Below, piece after piece: positions 1-9,525 of a stretch of DNA of 64,000 nucleotides. The notes under the pieces are model-generated. The model was not told the DNA's origin. It did no database searches and saw only the letters and a program-made list of their open reading frames with translations. The position numbers and the translations under genes are program-made. The stretch covers positions 1-64,000 of the forward strand of contig URAV01000018.1 of NCBI GenBank assembly GCA_900545915.1, written 5' to 3'. Within the stretch, counting starts at the first letter, position 1. The number at the start of each line of letters is the position of its first letter. Source of the stretch: an uncultured Porphyromonadaceae bacterium. GTDB lineage: Bacteria; Bacteroidota; Bacteroidia; Bacteroidales; Coprobacteraceae.

Positions 1-345
1 GCTATCCTCCTCCTAAAAACAGAAAAATATCCTCGAAAGAAACTCTCAAATCTGACCCGAGTAAAATTTAGACAGACTCTAAAATTTTCAGTAGAGTAAT
101 TTGTTCGGGCTTTCTTTAAATTACCTTTCACATTATCTTTGTTTTTGTTCGTTAAGTCTCTCGTTATTACCTTTATACAAACATAAAAATGTTCTTAAAA
201 GAAATTCCCGAAACAAAATCGAGTAAATTTTGAATAGGCTCGAAGCCCGTTACAAAAATAATGTTTTTCTTTTAATCGTTATAGACTGGAGAAAAATGCG
301 GAAATGACCTGATAATATTTTTTTATTGTAGAGTTCAGACTTTAA
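1..345. repeat. Clustered degenerate MITE-like repeat copies
   Basis: No gene is seen upstream of metY. The stretch holds pieces of the interspersed repeat also found near 14,341, 16,724, 27,134, 29,827 and 41,465. Positions 1-80 are a minus-strand copy cut by the window edge, with its terminal repeat at about 60-80. A second degenerate minus-strand copy runs to about 242, and the right half of a plus-strand copy lies at about 285-340 (the block AATGACCTGATAAT is shared with the 14,341 copy). Boundaries between copies are approximate because they overlap. Confidence 0.6.
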
Positions 346-452
346 GCTTTAGGATAATATTCTTTAGAATGGCGAATTTAAAGAATTTGTATAGATTAAA
401 AATTCGAAACGATGAATGTATTTAGAATAATTTTCTATATTATTAAAATATA

Positions 453-483
453 TTGGATTATTATCCTGTATAATGTAGCTTTG
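453..483 (+). promoter_or_regulatory. Bacteroidota promoter of metY
   Basis: TTG at 453-455, a 20-base spacer and TAGCTTTG at 476-483 match the Bacteroidota housekeeping promoter (TTG, 19-21 bases, TAnnTTTG). The metY start codon follows 28 bases later. Confidence 0.7.
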
Positions 484-511
484 TCGTTGTAAATAATAAA
501 CATATATTCCT

Positions 512-1801
512 ATGTCAAAGAAAAATTATCATTTTGAAACTTTACAGCTTCATGTAGGGCAAGAACATCCGGACCCGGCAACAGATGCACGTGCAGTACC
601 TATTTATCAGACCACTTCTTATGTATTTCATAATTCTCAGCATGCAGCCGACCGTTTCGGATTGCGTGACGCAGGAAATATCTACGGACGGTTGACAAAC
701 TCGACTCAAGATGTATTTGAGCGGCGGGTAGCGGCTCTTGAAGGCGGGGTTGCGGGGTTGGCTGTCGCTTCGGGTGCTGCTGCTGTTACTTATTCTTTGC
801 AGAATATACTCGGAGTGGGAGATCATATTGTTGCCGCAGACAATTTATATGGCGGTTCGTTCAATCTCATTACGCATACGTTGGCAGCACAAGGTGTTAG
901 CTATACTATCGTCAACGTGAATGATCTGAAATTGCTCGAGGCTGCAATCAGACCTAATACGAAAGCGATTTATGCCGAAACTTTTGGGAATCCGAATTCT
1001 GATGTGACGAATATCGATGCTGTTGCAGAAGTCGCTCATCGCCATAATATTCCGTTGATTATAGATAACACTTTCGGGACTCCTTACTTGATTCGTCCTA
1101 TTGAGCATGGTGCGGATATAGTGATCCATTCTGCGACTAAATTTATTGGTGGACATGGTTCTAGTTTAGGTGGAGTTATTGTGGATGCTGGTAAATTCGA
1201 TTGGAAAAAAGATGCAGAAAAATTCCATACTTTAGCTAAACCAGATCCGAGTTATCATGGAGCTGTTTTTGCAGATGTGGCAGGACAAGCGGCATTTGTT
1301 ACCCGCATACGGGCGGTCATTTTGCGTGATACCGGTGCGACTATCTCTCCGTTCAACGCTTTTATCTTATTACAGGGGCTGGAGACTTTATCCCTGCGAG
1401 TAGAACGACATGTCGAAAATGCTTTGAAAGTAGTTGATTATTTGAAGAATAATCCGAAAGTATCGAAAGTGAATCATCCTTCGTTACCGGATCATCCCGA
1501 TCATACCCTTTACAAAAAGTATTTTCCTAAAGGAGCTGGCAGTATTTTTACGTTTGAAATAAAAGGAGGAAAAGAAGAGGCTTGGAAATTTATCGATTCA
1601 TTAGAAATTTTTTCATTACTGGCCAATGTCGCTGATGTAAAAAGTCTTGTCATCCATCCATATACTACAACGCATTCTCAAATGACACCGGACGAATTGG
1701 CACAACAGCATATTACACCCTCGACTATACGGCTTTCGATAGGTACGGAACATATAGATGATATTCTTGCAGATCTTGATCAGGCATTTTCTAAAATTTA
1801 A
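512..1801 (+). CDS. metY: O-acetylhomoserine sulfhydrylase (PLP-dependent)
   Basis: A 429-residue Cys/Met-metabolism PLP enzyme. It forms homocysteine (or methionine) from O-acetylhomoserine and sulfide (or methanethiol) in the cytoplasm. The PLP-binding lysine lies in the SATKFIGGHG motif. The C-terminal half has the HPYTTTHSQMTP segment typical of O-acetylhomoserine sulfhydrylases, and the length of about 430 residues fits that subgroup rather than the shorter cystathionine gamma-synthases. It is a monocistronic-looking unit with its own promoter at 453-483; a GNAT pseudogene follows on the same strand. Substrate preference (sulfide versus methanethiol) cannot be read from the sequence. Confidence 0.93.
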   Translation: MSKKNYHFETLQLHVGQEHPDPATDARAVPIYQTTSYVFHNSQHAADRFGLRDAGNIYGRLTNSTQDVFERRVAALEGGVAGLAVASGAAAVTYSLQNILGVGDHIVAADNLYGGSFNLITHTLAAQGVSYTIVNVNDLKLLEAAIRPNTKAIYAETFGNPNSDVTNIDAVAEVAHRHNIPLIIDNTFGTPYLIRPIEHGADIVIHSATKFIGGHGSSLGGVIVDAGKFDWKKDAEKFHTLAKPDPSYHGAVFADVAGQAAFVTRIRAVILRDTGATISPFNAFILLQGLETLSLRVERHVENALKVVDYLKNNPKVSKVNHPSLPDHPDHTLYKKYFPKGAGSIFTFEIKGGKEEAWKFIDSLEIFSLLANVADVKSLVIHPYTTTHSQMTPDELAQQHITPSTIRLSIGTEHIDDILADLDQAFSKI

Positions 1802-1807
1802 ACAGCC

Positions 1808-1970
1808 ATGTCAGAGGATGTGAACATTGTTCGTTGGAATGGCAAGTATCGGGATGATTTCATTCGGTTGAACCGGGAATAGATCGAACGGTATTTTCGG
1901 ATTGAAGCCGATGATTCTAAGAATTTTAAGAAAGTGAGAATAGAATTTGATTTTATATATTTTTCTTTTT
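1808..1970 (+). pseudogene. Remnant of a GNAT acetyltransferase gene
   Basis: Reading from ATG 1808 gives a 24-residue start, an in-frame TAG at 1880-1882, and then continuation in the same frame. The phrase FIRLNRE*IERYFRIE around the stop resembles the N-terminus of GNAT-family acetyltransferases, where the stop position is normally Trp (TGG to TAG). Recognisable similarity ends near 1930 and the frame closes at 1968-1970, so the rest of the gene has been deleted. It lies seven bases after the metY stop, so it was probably once co-transcribed with it. The family call is from memory of the N-terminal motif. Confidence 0.55.
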
Positions 1971-1980
1971 GAAAGGCGGT

Positions 1981-2028
1981 AAAAAGGAATGTTATCTTGT
2001 CTGAATTTACATTCCTTTTTATTTTTTT
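1981..2028 (+). terminator. Intrinsic terminator after metY / GNAT remnant
   Basis: A 12-base stem pairs AAAAAGGAATGT (1981-1992) with ACATTCCTTTTT (2009-2020), followed by a T-rich run to 2028. Confidence 0.75.
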
Positions 2029-2124
2029 AGACAGAAGCGATACGTTTGTGAGAATCAAAAAGTTTGTAACATTATTTTTTCTAAAACTTTCGCATAATCT
2101 ATACATTTCAATCACATTATTTCG

Positions 2125-2132
2125 TATTTTTG
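2125..2132 (+). promoter_or_regulatory. -7 element of the purH promoter
   Basis: TATTTTTG fits TAnnTTTG and lies 27 bases before the ATG at 2160. No TTG is seen at the usual upstream distance. The motif overlaps the TTG codon at 2130, which argues against translation starting there. Confidence 0.5.
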
Positions 2133-2159
2133 TGCTTTGAAAAACTTAAACTTGCATAT

Positions 2160-3683
2160 ATGTCTGAAAACAAGAGAATTAAAACCGCTTTAGTTTCGGT
2201 ATTCCACAAAGATGGATTAGATGAGATATTAAAGAAATTATATAGTGAAGGTGTACGTTTTATATCTACCGGTGGTACGCAGGCTTTTATAGAATCATTG
2301 GGATTGCCTTGTCAAGCTGTTGAAGACCTGACCGGATATCCTTCAATATTGGGAGGGCGTGTAAAAACCCTTCATCCTAAAGTTTTCGGAGGTATATTAT
2401 GTCGTCGTGAGCTGGAAGGCGATCAGAAACAAATTGCAGAATATGAGATTCCGGAAATAGATTTGGTGATCGTAGATCTTTATCCTTTTGAAGAAACTGT
2501 TGCTTCGGGAGCTGACGAAAGCGCTATTATCGAGAAAATCGATATAGGCGGTATCTCTTTGATACGGGCTGCTGCGAAGAATTTTAAAGATGTGGTTATT
2601 GTTGCTTCAAAAGGACAATATGCTCCTCTGATGCAGTTGTTGAATGAGAAAGGTGCGGAATCTTCGATAGAAGACCGCAAGTGGTTTGCAAAAGAGGCTT
2701 TTGCCGTTTCTTCAGGATATGATACTGCAATTTTTAATTATTTCGATAATGGGGAAGGTTCTTATTTCCGTTGTGCCGAGAACGATGCCAAAGTATTGCG
2801 TTATGGCGAAAATCCTCATCAAAAAGGTCTTTTCTTCGGGAAGTTCGATGAAATGTTCGAACAACTTCATGGGAAAGAAATTTCATATAACAACTTATTG
2901 GATATAGATGCCGCAGTTTCTTTGATTGCAGAATTCGATGAATTGACGTTTGCTATTTTAAAACACAATAATGCTTGCGGTTTGGCATCGCGTCCGGTAT
3001 TGGTAGATGCATGGAAAGCGGCATTGGCAGGCGATCCGGTTTCTGCTTTCGGTGGTGTATTGATTACAAATGGTAAAATCGATAAAGCTACGGCAGAAGA
3101 AATGAACAATCTTTTCTTCGAAGTCGTTATCGCTCCGGGATACGATGCTGATGCTTTAGAAATTCTGGAACAGAAAAAGAATCGTATTATATTGATTCTA
3201 AAAGAGAATAAAACAAAATCTTTACAATTCCGTTCTTTACTTAATGGAGTATTGATGCAGGAAAAAGATTTGCATTGCGAAAAAACCGAAGAATTGACTC
3301 AGGTTACAAAAAAATCCGTAACACCGGAAGAAGTGGAAGATTTGTTATTTGCCAATAAAATTGTAAAGCACAGCAAATCGAATGCTATAGTATTGGCTAA
3401 GGGAAAACAACTTTATGCGAGCGGAGTGGGGCAGACTTCCCGTGTGGATTCGTTGCGCCATGCGATAGAAAAGGCCAAATCGTTCGATTTCGATTTGAAT
3501 GGCTGTGTAATGGCATCGGATGCGTTCTTCCCTTTTCCTGATTGTGTGGAGATTGCCCACAAAGAAGGAATCGATACTGTTATCCAACCCGGAGGTTCGG
3601 TGCGGGATAACCAGACAATCGATTATTGTAATGAAAACGGTGTAGCCATGGTTACTACCGGGATTCGACATTTTAAACATTAA
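2160..3683 (+). CDS. purH: Bifunctional AICAR transformylase / IMP cyclohydrolase
   Basis: PurH, 507 residues, catalyses the last two steps of IMP synthesis. The N-terminal MGS-like IMP cyclohydrolase domain (about residues 1-190) has the STGGT and GGRVKTLHPKVFGGIL motifs. The transformylase domain follows, with LRYGENPHQ, KHNNACG and a C-terminal PGGSVRD motif. I chose ATG 2160 (MSENKRIKTALVSV) because the alternative TTG at 2130 sits inside the promoter -7 box and the N-terminus then matches the family. The gene stands alone on the plus strand; mreB follows 70 bases later. Confidence 0.96.
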   Translation: MSENKRIKTALVSVFHKDGLDEILKKLYSEGVRFISTGGTQAFIESLGLPCQAVEDLTGYPSILGGRVKTLHPKVFGGILCRRELEGDQKQIAEYEIPEIDLVIVDLYPFEETVASGADESAIIEKIDIGGISLIRAAAKNFKDVVIVASKGQYAPLMQLLNEKGAESSIEDRKWFAKEAFAVSSGYDTAIFNYFDNGEGSYFRCAENDAKVLRYGENPHQKGLFFGKFDEMFEQLHGKEISYNNLLDIDAAVSLIAEFDELTFAILKHNNACGLASRPVLVDAWKAALAGDPVSAFGGVLITNGKIDKATAEEMNNLFFEVVIAPGYDADALEILEQKKNRIILILKENKTKSLQFRSLLNGVLMQEKDLHCEKTEELTQVTKKSVTPEEVEDLLFANKIVKHSKSNAIVLAKGKQLYASGVGQTSRVDSLRHAIEKAKSFDFDLNGCVMASDAFFPFPDCVEIAHKEGIDTVIQPGGSVRDNQTIDYCNENGVAMVTTGIRHFKH

Positions 3684-3753
3684 GATAGGGTATAGGATCA
3701 GTAGCCGGATGTTTTCCGGTATGATCTGCGCTTTATAAAAATAAAATAATAAA

Positions 3754-4773
3754 ATGGGATTATTTTCTTTCACTCAAGAGATCGCGATAGACTTGGGTAC
3801 GGCGAATACCATTATAATTCACAATGGGAAAATAGTGGTAGACGAACCTTCTATGGTTGCATTAGATAAACGTACCGATAAGTTGAAAGCAGTTGGAGAA
3901 ACTGCTCGTCAGATGCATGGTAAGACTCATGAAAATATACGTACGCTACGGCCTTTAAGAGACGGTGTAATAGCGGATTTCTATGCCGCCGAACAAATGA
4001 TTCGGGGGATGGTGAAAATGGTGAATACGAAAAACCGTTGGTTTACTCCCTCTTTGCGTATGGTAGTTTGTATTCCTTCTGGAAGTACCGAAGTGGAGAT
4101 TCGAGCCGTACGGGATTCTGCCGAACATGCCGGAGGCCGGGATGTTTATATGATTTATGAACCGATGGCTGCTGCTATCGGAATAGGTCTGGACGTTGAA
4201 GCTCCTGAGGGAAATATGATTGTAGATATAGGTGGCGGTACTACCGAAATTGCCGTGATCTCGTTGGGTGGAATCGTCTCGAATAAGTCGATCCGTATAG
4301 CCGGGGATGATCTTACGGCCGACATTCAGGAGTATATGGGACGTCAACATAATGTTAAAGTCGGAGAACGTACGGCAGAAATGATTAAAATCAATGTCGG
4401 TTCAGCTCTTACCGAATTGGCTAATCCTCCGGAGGACTATATTGTGCATGGTCCGAACCGGATGACGGCTCTTCCGATGGAAGTTCCCGTATCATATCAG
4501 GAAATATCGCATTGTATCGAGAAATCTATTTCAAAAATAGAAGCTGCCGTATTGAGTGCATTGGAACAGACTCCTCCTGAATTATATGCGGATATTGTAC
4601 GTAACGGTATCTATTTGGCAGGCGGCGGAGCTTTGTTGAGAGGGTTGGATAAGCGTTTGACCGATAAGATCGGGATACCTTTCCATATTGCTGAAGATCC
4701 GTTGCATGCAGTTGCTAAGGGAACGGGGATTGCTTTGAAAAATATCGATAAATTCTCATTCCTGATCCGGTAA
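3754..4773 (+). CDS. mreB: Rod shape-determining actin homologue MreB
   Basis: MreB is a 339-residue actin-fold ATPase that polymerises beneath the inner membrane and guides the elongation machinery. Visible motifs are the first phosphate loop (DLGTANT), the second (VDIGGGTTEIAVISLGG) and the adenosine motif (LAGGGALLRGL). Length is normal. It is the first gene of mreB-mreC-mreD-mrdA-rodA, all on the plus strand, which encode the core elongasome. A hairpin-rich 103-base gap separates it from mreC. Confidence 0.96.
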   Translation: MGLFSFTQEIAIDLGTANTIIIHNGKIVVDEPSMVALDKRTDKLKAVGETARQMHGKTHENIRTLRPLRDGVIADFYAAEQMIRGMVKMVNTKNRWFTPSLRMVVCIPSGSTEVEIRAVRDSAEHAGGRDVYMIYEPMAAAIGIGLDVEAPEGNMIVDIGGGTTEIAVISLGGIVSNKSIRIAGDDLTADIQEYMGRQHNVKVGERTAEMIKINVGSALTELANPPEDYIVHGPNRMTALPMEVPVSYQEISHCIEKSISKIEAAVLSALEQTPPELYADIVRNGIYLAGGGALLRGLDKRLTDKIGIPFHIAEDPLHAVAKGTGIALKNIDKFSFLIR

Positions 4774-4793
4774 TACCGGAATTTTAGATATAA

Positions 4794-4847
4794 ACGAGTT
4801 ACCGTTTGTCGGGAAGGGAAAATCCTTTCTAACAATAGGTAACTCGT
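4794..4847 (+). promoter_or_regulatory. Long hairpin between mreB and mreC
   Basis: A perfect 10-base stem (ACGAGTTACC at 4794-4803 with GGTAACTCGT at 4838-4847) encloses a 34-base loop. A smaller CCGG hairpin lies just upstream, at 4766-4780. No T-run follows, so it is not a standard terminator; it may be a processing site or an attenuator that lowers mreC expression relative to mreB. Confidence 0.4.
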
Positions 4848-4876
4848 AGTGGTAATAAATTAGTCGGATTCGGTAC

Positions 4877-5725
4877 ATGCGCAAACTGATCTCTTTTTTG
4901 ATAAATCACAGTCCGATCTTTGTGTATGCTTTTTATCTTGTCATCTGTTTTGTTTTGCTGTTCAAATTCAATCCTTATCAGCAAAGCGTCTTTTTCAGTT
5001 CGGCAAATGAAATGGCAGGCCGTTTCTATATAATGACCAGTGGAATTACCGGATATTTCGGTTTGCGGGAAATAAATCGGGATTTGCAGAAACAGAATGG
5101 TAATCTTGAGATGGAGCTTATTCGTTTGCGAGATGAAGTCAGTCGTTTGAGTGGGGATACCTTGCTAATTCGTACGTCTGCAGATTCGGTTCTTTCTCGA
5201 TATGATTTTCAGATTGCACAAGTGATAAATAACAGCGTTTTTAGGACTCATAACTATATTACGCTGAATAAGGGTAGAAAAGACGGAATTCATTCGGAGA
5301 TGGGGGTAATTGATCAGAACGGAATTGTCGGTATTGTCAATGTCGTTTCAGATCATTATGCTGTTGCCATATCGTTATTGAATCCCAAATTAAGGTTGAG
5401 TTGTAAAGTAAAGGGCAGTAATTATTTCGGCTCTTTAGTATGGGACGGGAAAGATCCTCGTTTTGCCGTGTTGGAAGAGTTGCCCCGACATGTGAAGTTT
5501 GTCAAAGGCGATACTATCGTGACAAGCGGTTACTCCTCTGTTTTTCCGGAAGGACTGATGGTGGGTACGGTCGACGGTTTCTCAAAACAGCGGAATGATA
5601 ATTTCTATGCTTTAACAGTGAAATTGTCTACTGATTTTTTTCGACTGAATGATGTCCGGATTCTTGATGATAGGGGACAAAAAGAACGTCGGATTTTGGA
5701 AATGGAGGCTAAAAAAGATGAGTAA
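4877..5725 (+). CDS. mreC: Cell shape protein MreC
   Basis: A 282-residue bitopic inner-membrane protein. It has one transmembrane helix near residues 12-30, a periplasmic coiled coil at about 65-95 (EINRDLQKQNGNLEMELIRL), then the beta-domain with NKGRKDGI, GIVGIVNVVS and VTSGYSSVFPEGLMVGTV motifs. It links MreB to PBP2 and RodA. The stop overlaps the mreD start (ATG at 5718), indicating translational coupling. Confidence 0.93.
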   Translation: MRKLISFLINHSPIFVYAFYLVICFVLLFKFNPYQQSVFFSSANEMAGRFYIMTSGITGYFGLREINRDLQKQNGNLEMELIRLRDEVSRLSGDTLLIRTSADSVLSRYDFQIAQVINNSVFRTHNYITLNKGRKDGIHSEMGVIDQNGIVGIVNVVSDHYAVAISLLNPKLRLSCKVKGSNYFGSLVWDGKDPRFAVLEELPRHVKFVKGDTIVTSGYSSVFPEGLMVGTVDGFSKQRNDNFYALTVKLSTDFFRLNDVRILDDRGQKERRILEMEAKKDE

Positions 5726-6227
5726 ATCGGCAATCGGTTATATATTTTCGTTTATTGTACTGGTACTATTACAGGTATTGGTCTTTAACCGTATTGCTTT
5801 GTTCGGTTATGCTACCCCTTTTCTGTTTCTTTATTTCATCTTGAAATTACCTACAACCTTGTCTGCTAATTGGACAATGACTCTGTCGTTTTTGATGGGG
5901 CTTATTATCGATATATTCAGTAATACACCCGGTATGTATGCTTTAGCTTCTGTTTCTATTGCCTTTGTAAGGCGTACATTTATCGCTTTGGTGTTACAAC
6001 GGGGTAATGAAGAAGTCTCATTAGTACCATCGTTTCGTTCGTTCGGATCGGGATATTTCTCGATATATGCATTTTGTGTGATTTTCTTATTTTGTATTTT
6101 AGTTTTTGTTATAGAAGCTTTTTCATTTTTTACTCCGTTGATTCTCTTATTACGTATTTTGTCGAGTACTTTGCTTACGTTTATTCTGGTCTTGGCATTG
6201 GAAAGTTTAAATTGGAAAAAGAAGTGA
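5718..6227 (+). CDS. mreD: Rod shape-determining membrane protein MreD
   Basis: A 169-residue integral membrane protein with about five hydrophobic helices, the expected size for MreD. The start ATG at 5718 overlaps the end of mreC by eight bases; a longer in-frame extension to 5649 lies wholly inside mreC and is not needed. The sequence is poorly conserved, so the call rests on topology and on its position between mreC and mrdA. The last codons share GTGA with the mrdA start. Confidence 0.88.
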   Translation: MSKSAIGYIFSFIVLVLLQVLVFNRIALFGYATPFLFLYFILKLPTTLSANWTMTLSFLMGLIIDIFSNTPGMYALASVSIAFVRRTFIALVLQRGNEEVSLVPSFRSFGSGYFSIYAFCVIFLFCILVFVIEAFSFFTPLILLLRILSSTLLTFILVLALESLNWKKK

Positions 6228-8086
6228 ACGTTAATTATAATTCCGGAAACCGCAAATGGGTAATCATCTGGATCATGACCGTTGTGGTTCTGATCTATCT
6301 GATGCGCCTTTTTACGTTGCAGGTATTGGATAATGATTACAAACGGTTTGCCGATAGTAATGCGTTTCTTAAGAAGATACAATACCCTTCTCGGGGACTG
6401 ATTTATGACCGAAACGGGAAATTGTTGGTTTATAATCAACCGGCATACGATGTTATGATGATTGTTCGGGAAATTCAAGAATTTGATACTTTGGATTTTT
6501 GTCGGACACTGGGTATTACTCGCGAACAGTTCGACCGTCGTTGGGCTATGGTGAAAGATCGTAGGTTAAATCCCGGATATTCGGCTTATACCCCTCAAAC
6601 ATTTATTTCTCAATTATCTGCACAAGATTATGGACGTTTGCAAGAAAAGCTTTATAAATTTCCCGGTTTTTTTATTCAGAATCGGGTACTCAGACAATAT
6701 GCCGTAAATAGTGCGGCCAATGTATTGGGAAATATCCGGGAGGTCTCTCCTCGTGATCTTGAAAAAGATGATTATTACATACGAGGAGATTATACAGGTG
6801 ATCTTGGAGTGGAAAAATCTTATGAGAAGTACTTGAGAGGGGAAAAAGGCATAGAGGTATTGCTCCGGGATGCACACGGACGGATAAAGGGAAAATATGA
6901 AGACGGGATATATGATATTGCTCCTAAATCGGGAAGGAATCTAAAACTTTCTATTGATGCGGACTTGCAACAATATGGTGAATATTTGATGCAGAACAAA
7001 ATCGGAGCTATCGTGGCGATAGAACCTTCGACCGGAGAGATATTGGCTTTGGTATCGAGCCCCACATACGACCCATCTGCATTGATCGGACGTGAGCGGG
7101 GGAAGAATTATTTGAAATTGAATAAGAACCCTTATAAACCGTTATATGACCGGGCGTTTATGGCGGCATATCCTCCCGGTTCTACCTTCAAGCCGACACA
7201 AGGGCTTATATTTTTACAGGAAAAAGTGATAACTCCTCATACAATGTATCCTTGCTATCATGGCTTTGTCGCAGGACGGTTGAAGGTAGGATGCCATGCT
7301 CATGGATCACCGTTGGGGTTGCTTCCGGCGTTACAGACCTCTTGCAATGCTTATTTTTGTTATGGGCTTCGGTCCATGCTCGACAGTCGTTCGAGATATA
7401 AAAATACGGCCGAAGCTTTTGATATATGGAAAGATTATCTTGTTTCGATGGGATATGGTTATCGATTAGGTGTCGATTTGCCGGGTGAAAGTCGGGGATT
7501 TATTCCGAATAGCAAGTTTTATAATAAAGTATATGGTGAGAATCGTTGGCGGGCGTTGACTGTAATTTCTATCGGTATAGGTCAGGGTGAGGTATTGGCT
7601 ACACCGTTGCAAATCGCAAATTTGGCGGCCACAATTGCGAATCGAGGATATTTTTATACACCTCATGTCGTAAAAGAAATACAAGATACGGTTTTGAATG
7701 AAGAATTCAGGCAGCGTCGATACACGCATATAGACAGTGAATATTATAATTATATAGTCGAGGGAATGCGGATGGCTGTTACAGGAGGAACTTGCCGGGT
7801 CGGGGCTATTCCGGGAATAGATGTTTGCGGGAAGACAGGTACGGCACAGAACCCTCATGGAAAGGATCATTCCGCGTTTATGGGATTTGCTCCGATGGAT
7901 AATCCTAAGATCGCAATAGCCGTCTATGTGGAGAATGCAGGATTTGGAGCTACTTTCGGAGTTCCTATCGGAAGTCTGATGATAGAAAAGTATCTGAATG
8001 GATTTATTGCTCCGGAGAGAGCCTATTTAGAAGAAAGAATGGTAACATCAAATACAATGATATACAGTGGCATTAAGGGAAATTAG
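6224..8086 (+). CDS. mrdA: Penicillin-binding protein 2 (elongation transpeptidase)
   Basis: PBP2, 620 residues, cross-links peptidoglycan during side-wall growth. It has one N-terminal membrane anchor (about residues 10-30), a pedestal domain with RGLIYDRNG, and a transpeptidase domain containing the SxxK active site (PPGSTFKP), SCN and KTGTA motifs. I chose GTG 6224, which overlaps the mreD stop as GTGA and puts the anchor 10 residues from the start; the longer open frame from 6074 runs inside mreD. The last 20 bases overlap rodA. Confidence 0.94.
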   Translation: MNVNYNSGNRKWVIIWIMTVVVLIYLMRLFTLQVLDNDYKRFADSNAFLKKIQYPSRGLIYDRNGKLLVYNQPAYDVMMIVREIQEFDTLDFCRTLGITREQFDRRWAMVKDRRLNPGYSAYTPQTFISQLSAQDYGRLQEKLYKFPGFFIQNRVLRQYAVNSAANVLGNIREVSPRDLEKDDYYIRGDYTGDLGVEKSYEKYLRGEKGIEVLLRDAHGRIKGKYEDGIYDIAPKSGRNLKLSIDADLQQYGEYLMQNKIGAIVAIEPSTGEILALVSSPTYDPSALIGRERGKNYLKLNKNPYKPLYDRAFMAAYPPGSTFKPTQGLIFLQEKVITPHTMYPCYHGFVAGRLKVGCHAHGSPLGLLPALQTSCNAYFCYGLRSMLDSRSRYKNTAEAFDIWKDYLVSMGYGYRLGVDLPGESRGFIPNSKFYNKVYGENRWRALTVISIGIGQGEVLATPLQIANLAATIANRGYFYTPHVVKEIQDTVLNEEFRQRRYTHIDSEYYNYIVEGMRMAVTGGTCRVGAIPGIDVCGKTGTAQNPHGKDHSAFMGFAPMDNPKIAIAVYVENAGFGATFGVPIGSLMIEKYLNGFIAPERAYLEERMVTSNTMIYSGIKGN

Positions 8087-9518
8087 TATATGGAAGTCTA
8101 TTGATTGGTACACGATCGGATTATATACGGTGCTTGTATTTATCGGATGGGTGAGTATCTATGCTGCAAGCTATAATTTCGATGATGCCAGTATATTCGA
8201 TTTTTCGGAACGTTCAGGAAAACAATTATTGTGGATCGGGCTTTCGTTCGGTATAGCGTTCGTATTGCTGATGCTTGACAGCCGCATGTATGAAGCTTTG
8301 GCCTATCCTATTTACATCGGTTTTATGATACTTCTGGTAGCGACTATTTTTTTAGCTCCGGAAATTAAAGGTTCTCGGTCATGGCTGGTATTAGGACCGG
8401 TAAATATTCAGCCGGCCGAGTTTGCAAAATTCGGGACTGCATTGGCGTTGGCGCGTCTGATCAGCTCATATAATTTTGTGTTGACCGTGCCATCTAATTT
8501 TTTTAAGGCCTGCCTTTTGATTTTGTTGCCTATGGCATTGATCATGATGCAGAAAGAGACCGGATCGGCTTTGGTATATGCCTCATTGATATTTATGCTT
8601 TATCGTGAAGGCATGACCGGACTGATTCTTTTTGCTGGATTATGTTCGATCGTTTATTTTGTGGTAGGAGTAAAATATAGCGGTGTGTTGTGGGGAAGTA
8701 CCCCTGTGGGTGAGGTGCTTGTACTGGCATTGATCGTTTTGGTCATAATCGGTATGGTCGCTTATTTTTATAAAGATTCTGTCGTGGTGCGAAATCTTCT
8801 TCTTCTGTCGGCATCGGTTTCCGTAATTTGTTACTTGCTGTCTGTTTTAGGAATATCTTTTAATTGGGTATATGTTATTTTATCATTGATTTTTCTATCC
8901 TCTTTGTATATTGTTTTTTTATATCTGCAAAGTCGCAATACGAAACTTCTTCTTACACTTTGTTTTGCCATAGTGTCGGTAGTTTTTCTATTTTCGGTGA
9001 ATTATGTGTTTACCGATATTATGGAGCCTCATCAACAAACTCGTATTAAAGTCGCTTTGGGAATGGAAGATGATCCCAGAGGAGCGGGATATAATGTCAA
9101 TCAGTCGAAGATTGCAATCGGATCGGGAGGTTTATGGGGAAAAGGTTTTTTGAATGGAACGCAAACAAAATTGAAGTATGTGCCCGAACAGGATACCGAC
9201 TTCATATTTTGTACGATCGGAGAAGAAGAAGGCTTTTGGGGAGCTTCTTTGGTCGTGATATTATTCTTTGCCTTGATTATACGGATTATTCAGATAGCCG
9301 AGCGTCAGCGTTCTGTGTTTGGTCGGGTATATGGCTATTGTGTAGCCAGTATATTATTTTTTCATTTAGCCATTAATGTAGGAATGGTAATCGGGTTATG
9401 TCCGGTGATCGGCATACCCTTGCCGTTTTTCAGTTATGGCGGATCTTCTCTTTGGGGATTTACTATTTTACTTTTCACTCTGCTTCGTATCGATGCCGGT
9501 CGGTTGGAAAATTATTGA
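8067..9518 (+). CDS. rodA: Peptidoglycan glycosyltransferase RodA (SEDS family)
   Basis: A 483-residue SEDS polymerase that extends glycan strands from lipid II, working with PBP2. It has about ten membrane helices. SEDS signatures include IQPAEFAKFG, the DFIFCTIGEEEGFWGA motif and a C-terminal GIPLPFFSYGGSS. At 483 residues it is longer than E. coli RodA (370); the extra residues are a hydrophobic central insertion (about 210-300), which I recall as usual in Bacteroidota. The start is GTG 8067, overlapping mrdA. It is the last gene of the operon, and a terminator follows. Confidence 0.94.
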   Translation: MALREISIWKSIDWYTIGLYTVLVFIGWVSIYAASYNFDDASIFDFSERSGKQLLWIGLSFGIAFVLLMLDSRMYEALAYPIYIGFMILLVATIFLAPEIKGSRSWLVLGPVNIQPAEFAKFGTALALARLISSYNFVLTVPSNFFKACLLILLPMALIMMQKETGSALVYASLIFMLYREGMTGLILFAGLCSIVYFVVGVKYSGVLWGSTPVGEVLVLALIVLVIIGMVAYFYKDSVVVRNLLLLSASVSVICYLLSVLGISFNWVYVILSLIFLSSLYIVFLYLQSRNTKLLLTLCFAIVSVVFLFSVNYVFTDIMEPHQQTRIKVALGMEDDPRGAGYNVNQSKIAIGSGGLWGKGFLNGTQTKLKYVPEQDTDFIFCTIGEEEGFWGASLVVILFFALIIRIIQIAERQRSVFGRVYGYCVASILFFHLAINVGMVIGLCPVIGIPLPFFSYGGSSLWGFTILLFTLLRIDAGRLENY

Positions 9519-9525
9519 TGATATA

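Noticed and set aside
1798..2115. 105-codon minus-strand frame after metY
   Set aside because: It crosses the GNAT remnant and a clear terminator; shadow frame.
6074..6223. Longer N-terminus for mrdA
   Set aside because: The extra codons lie wholly in mreD and would add an unrelated hydrophobic stretch; the GTGA overlap at 6,224 fits.
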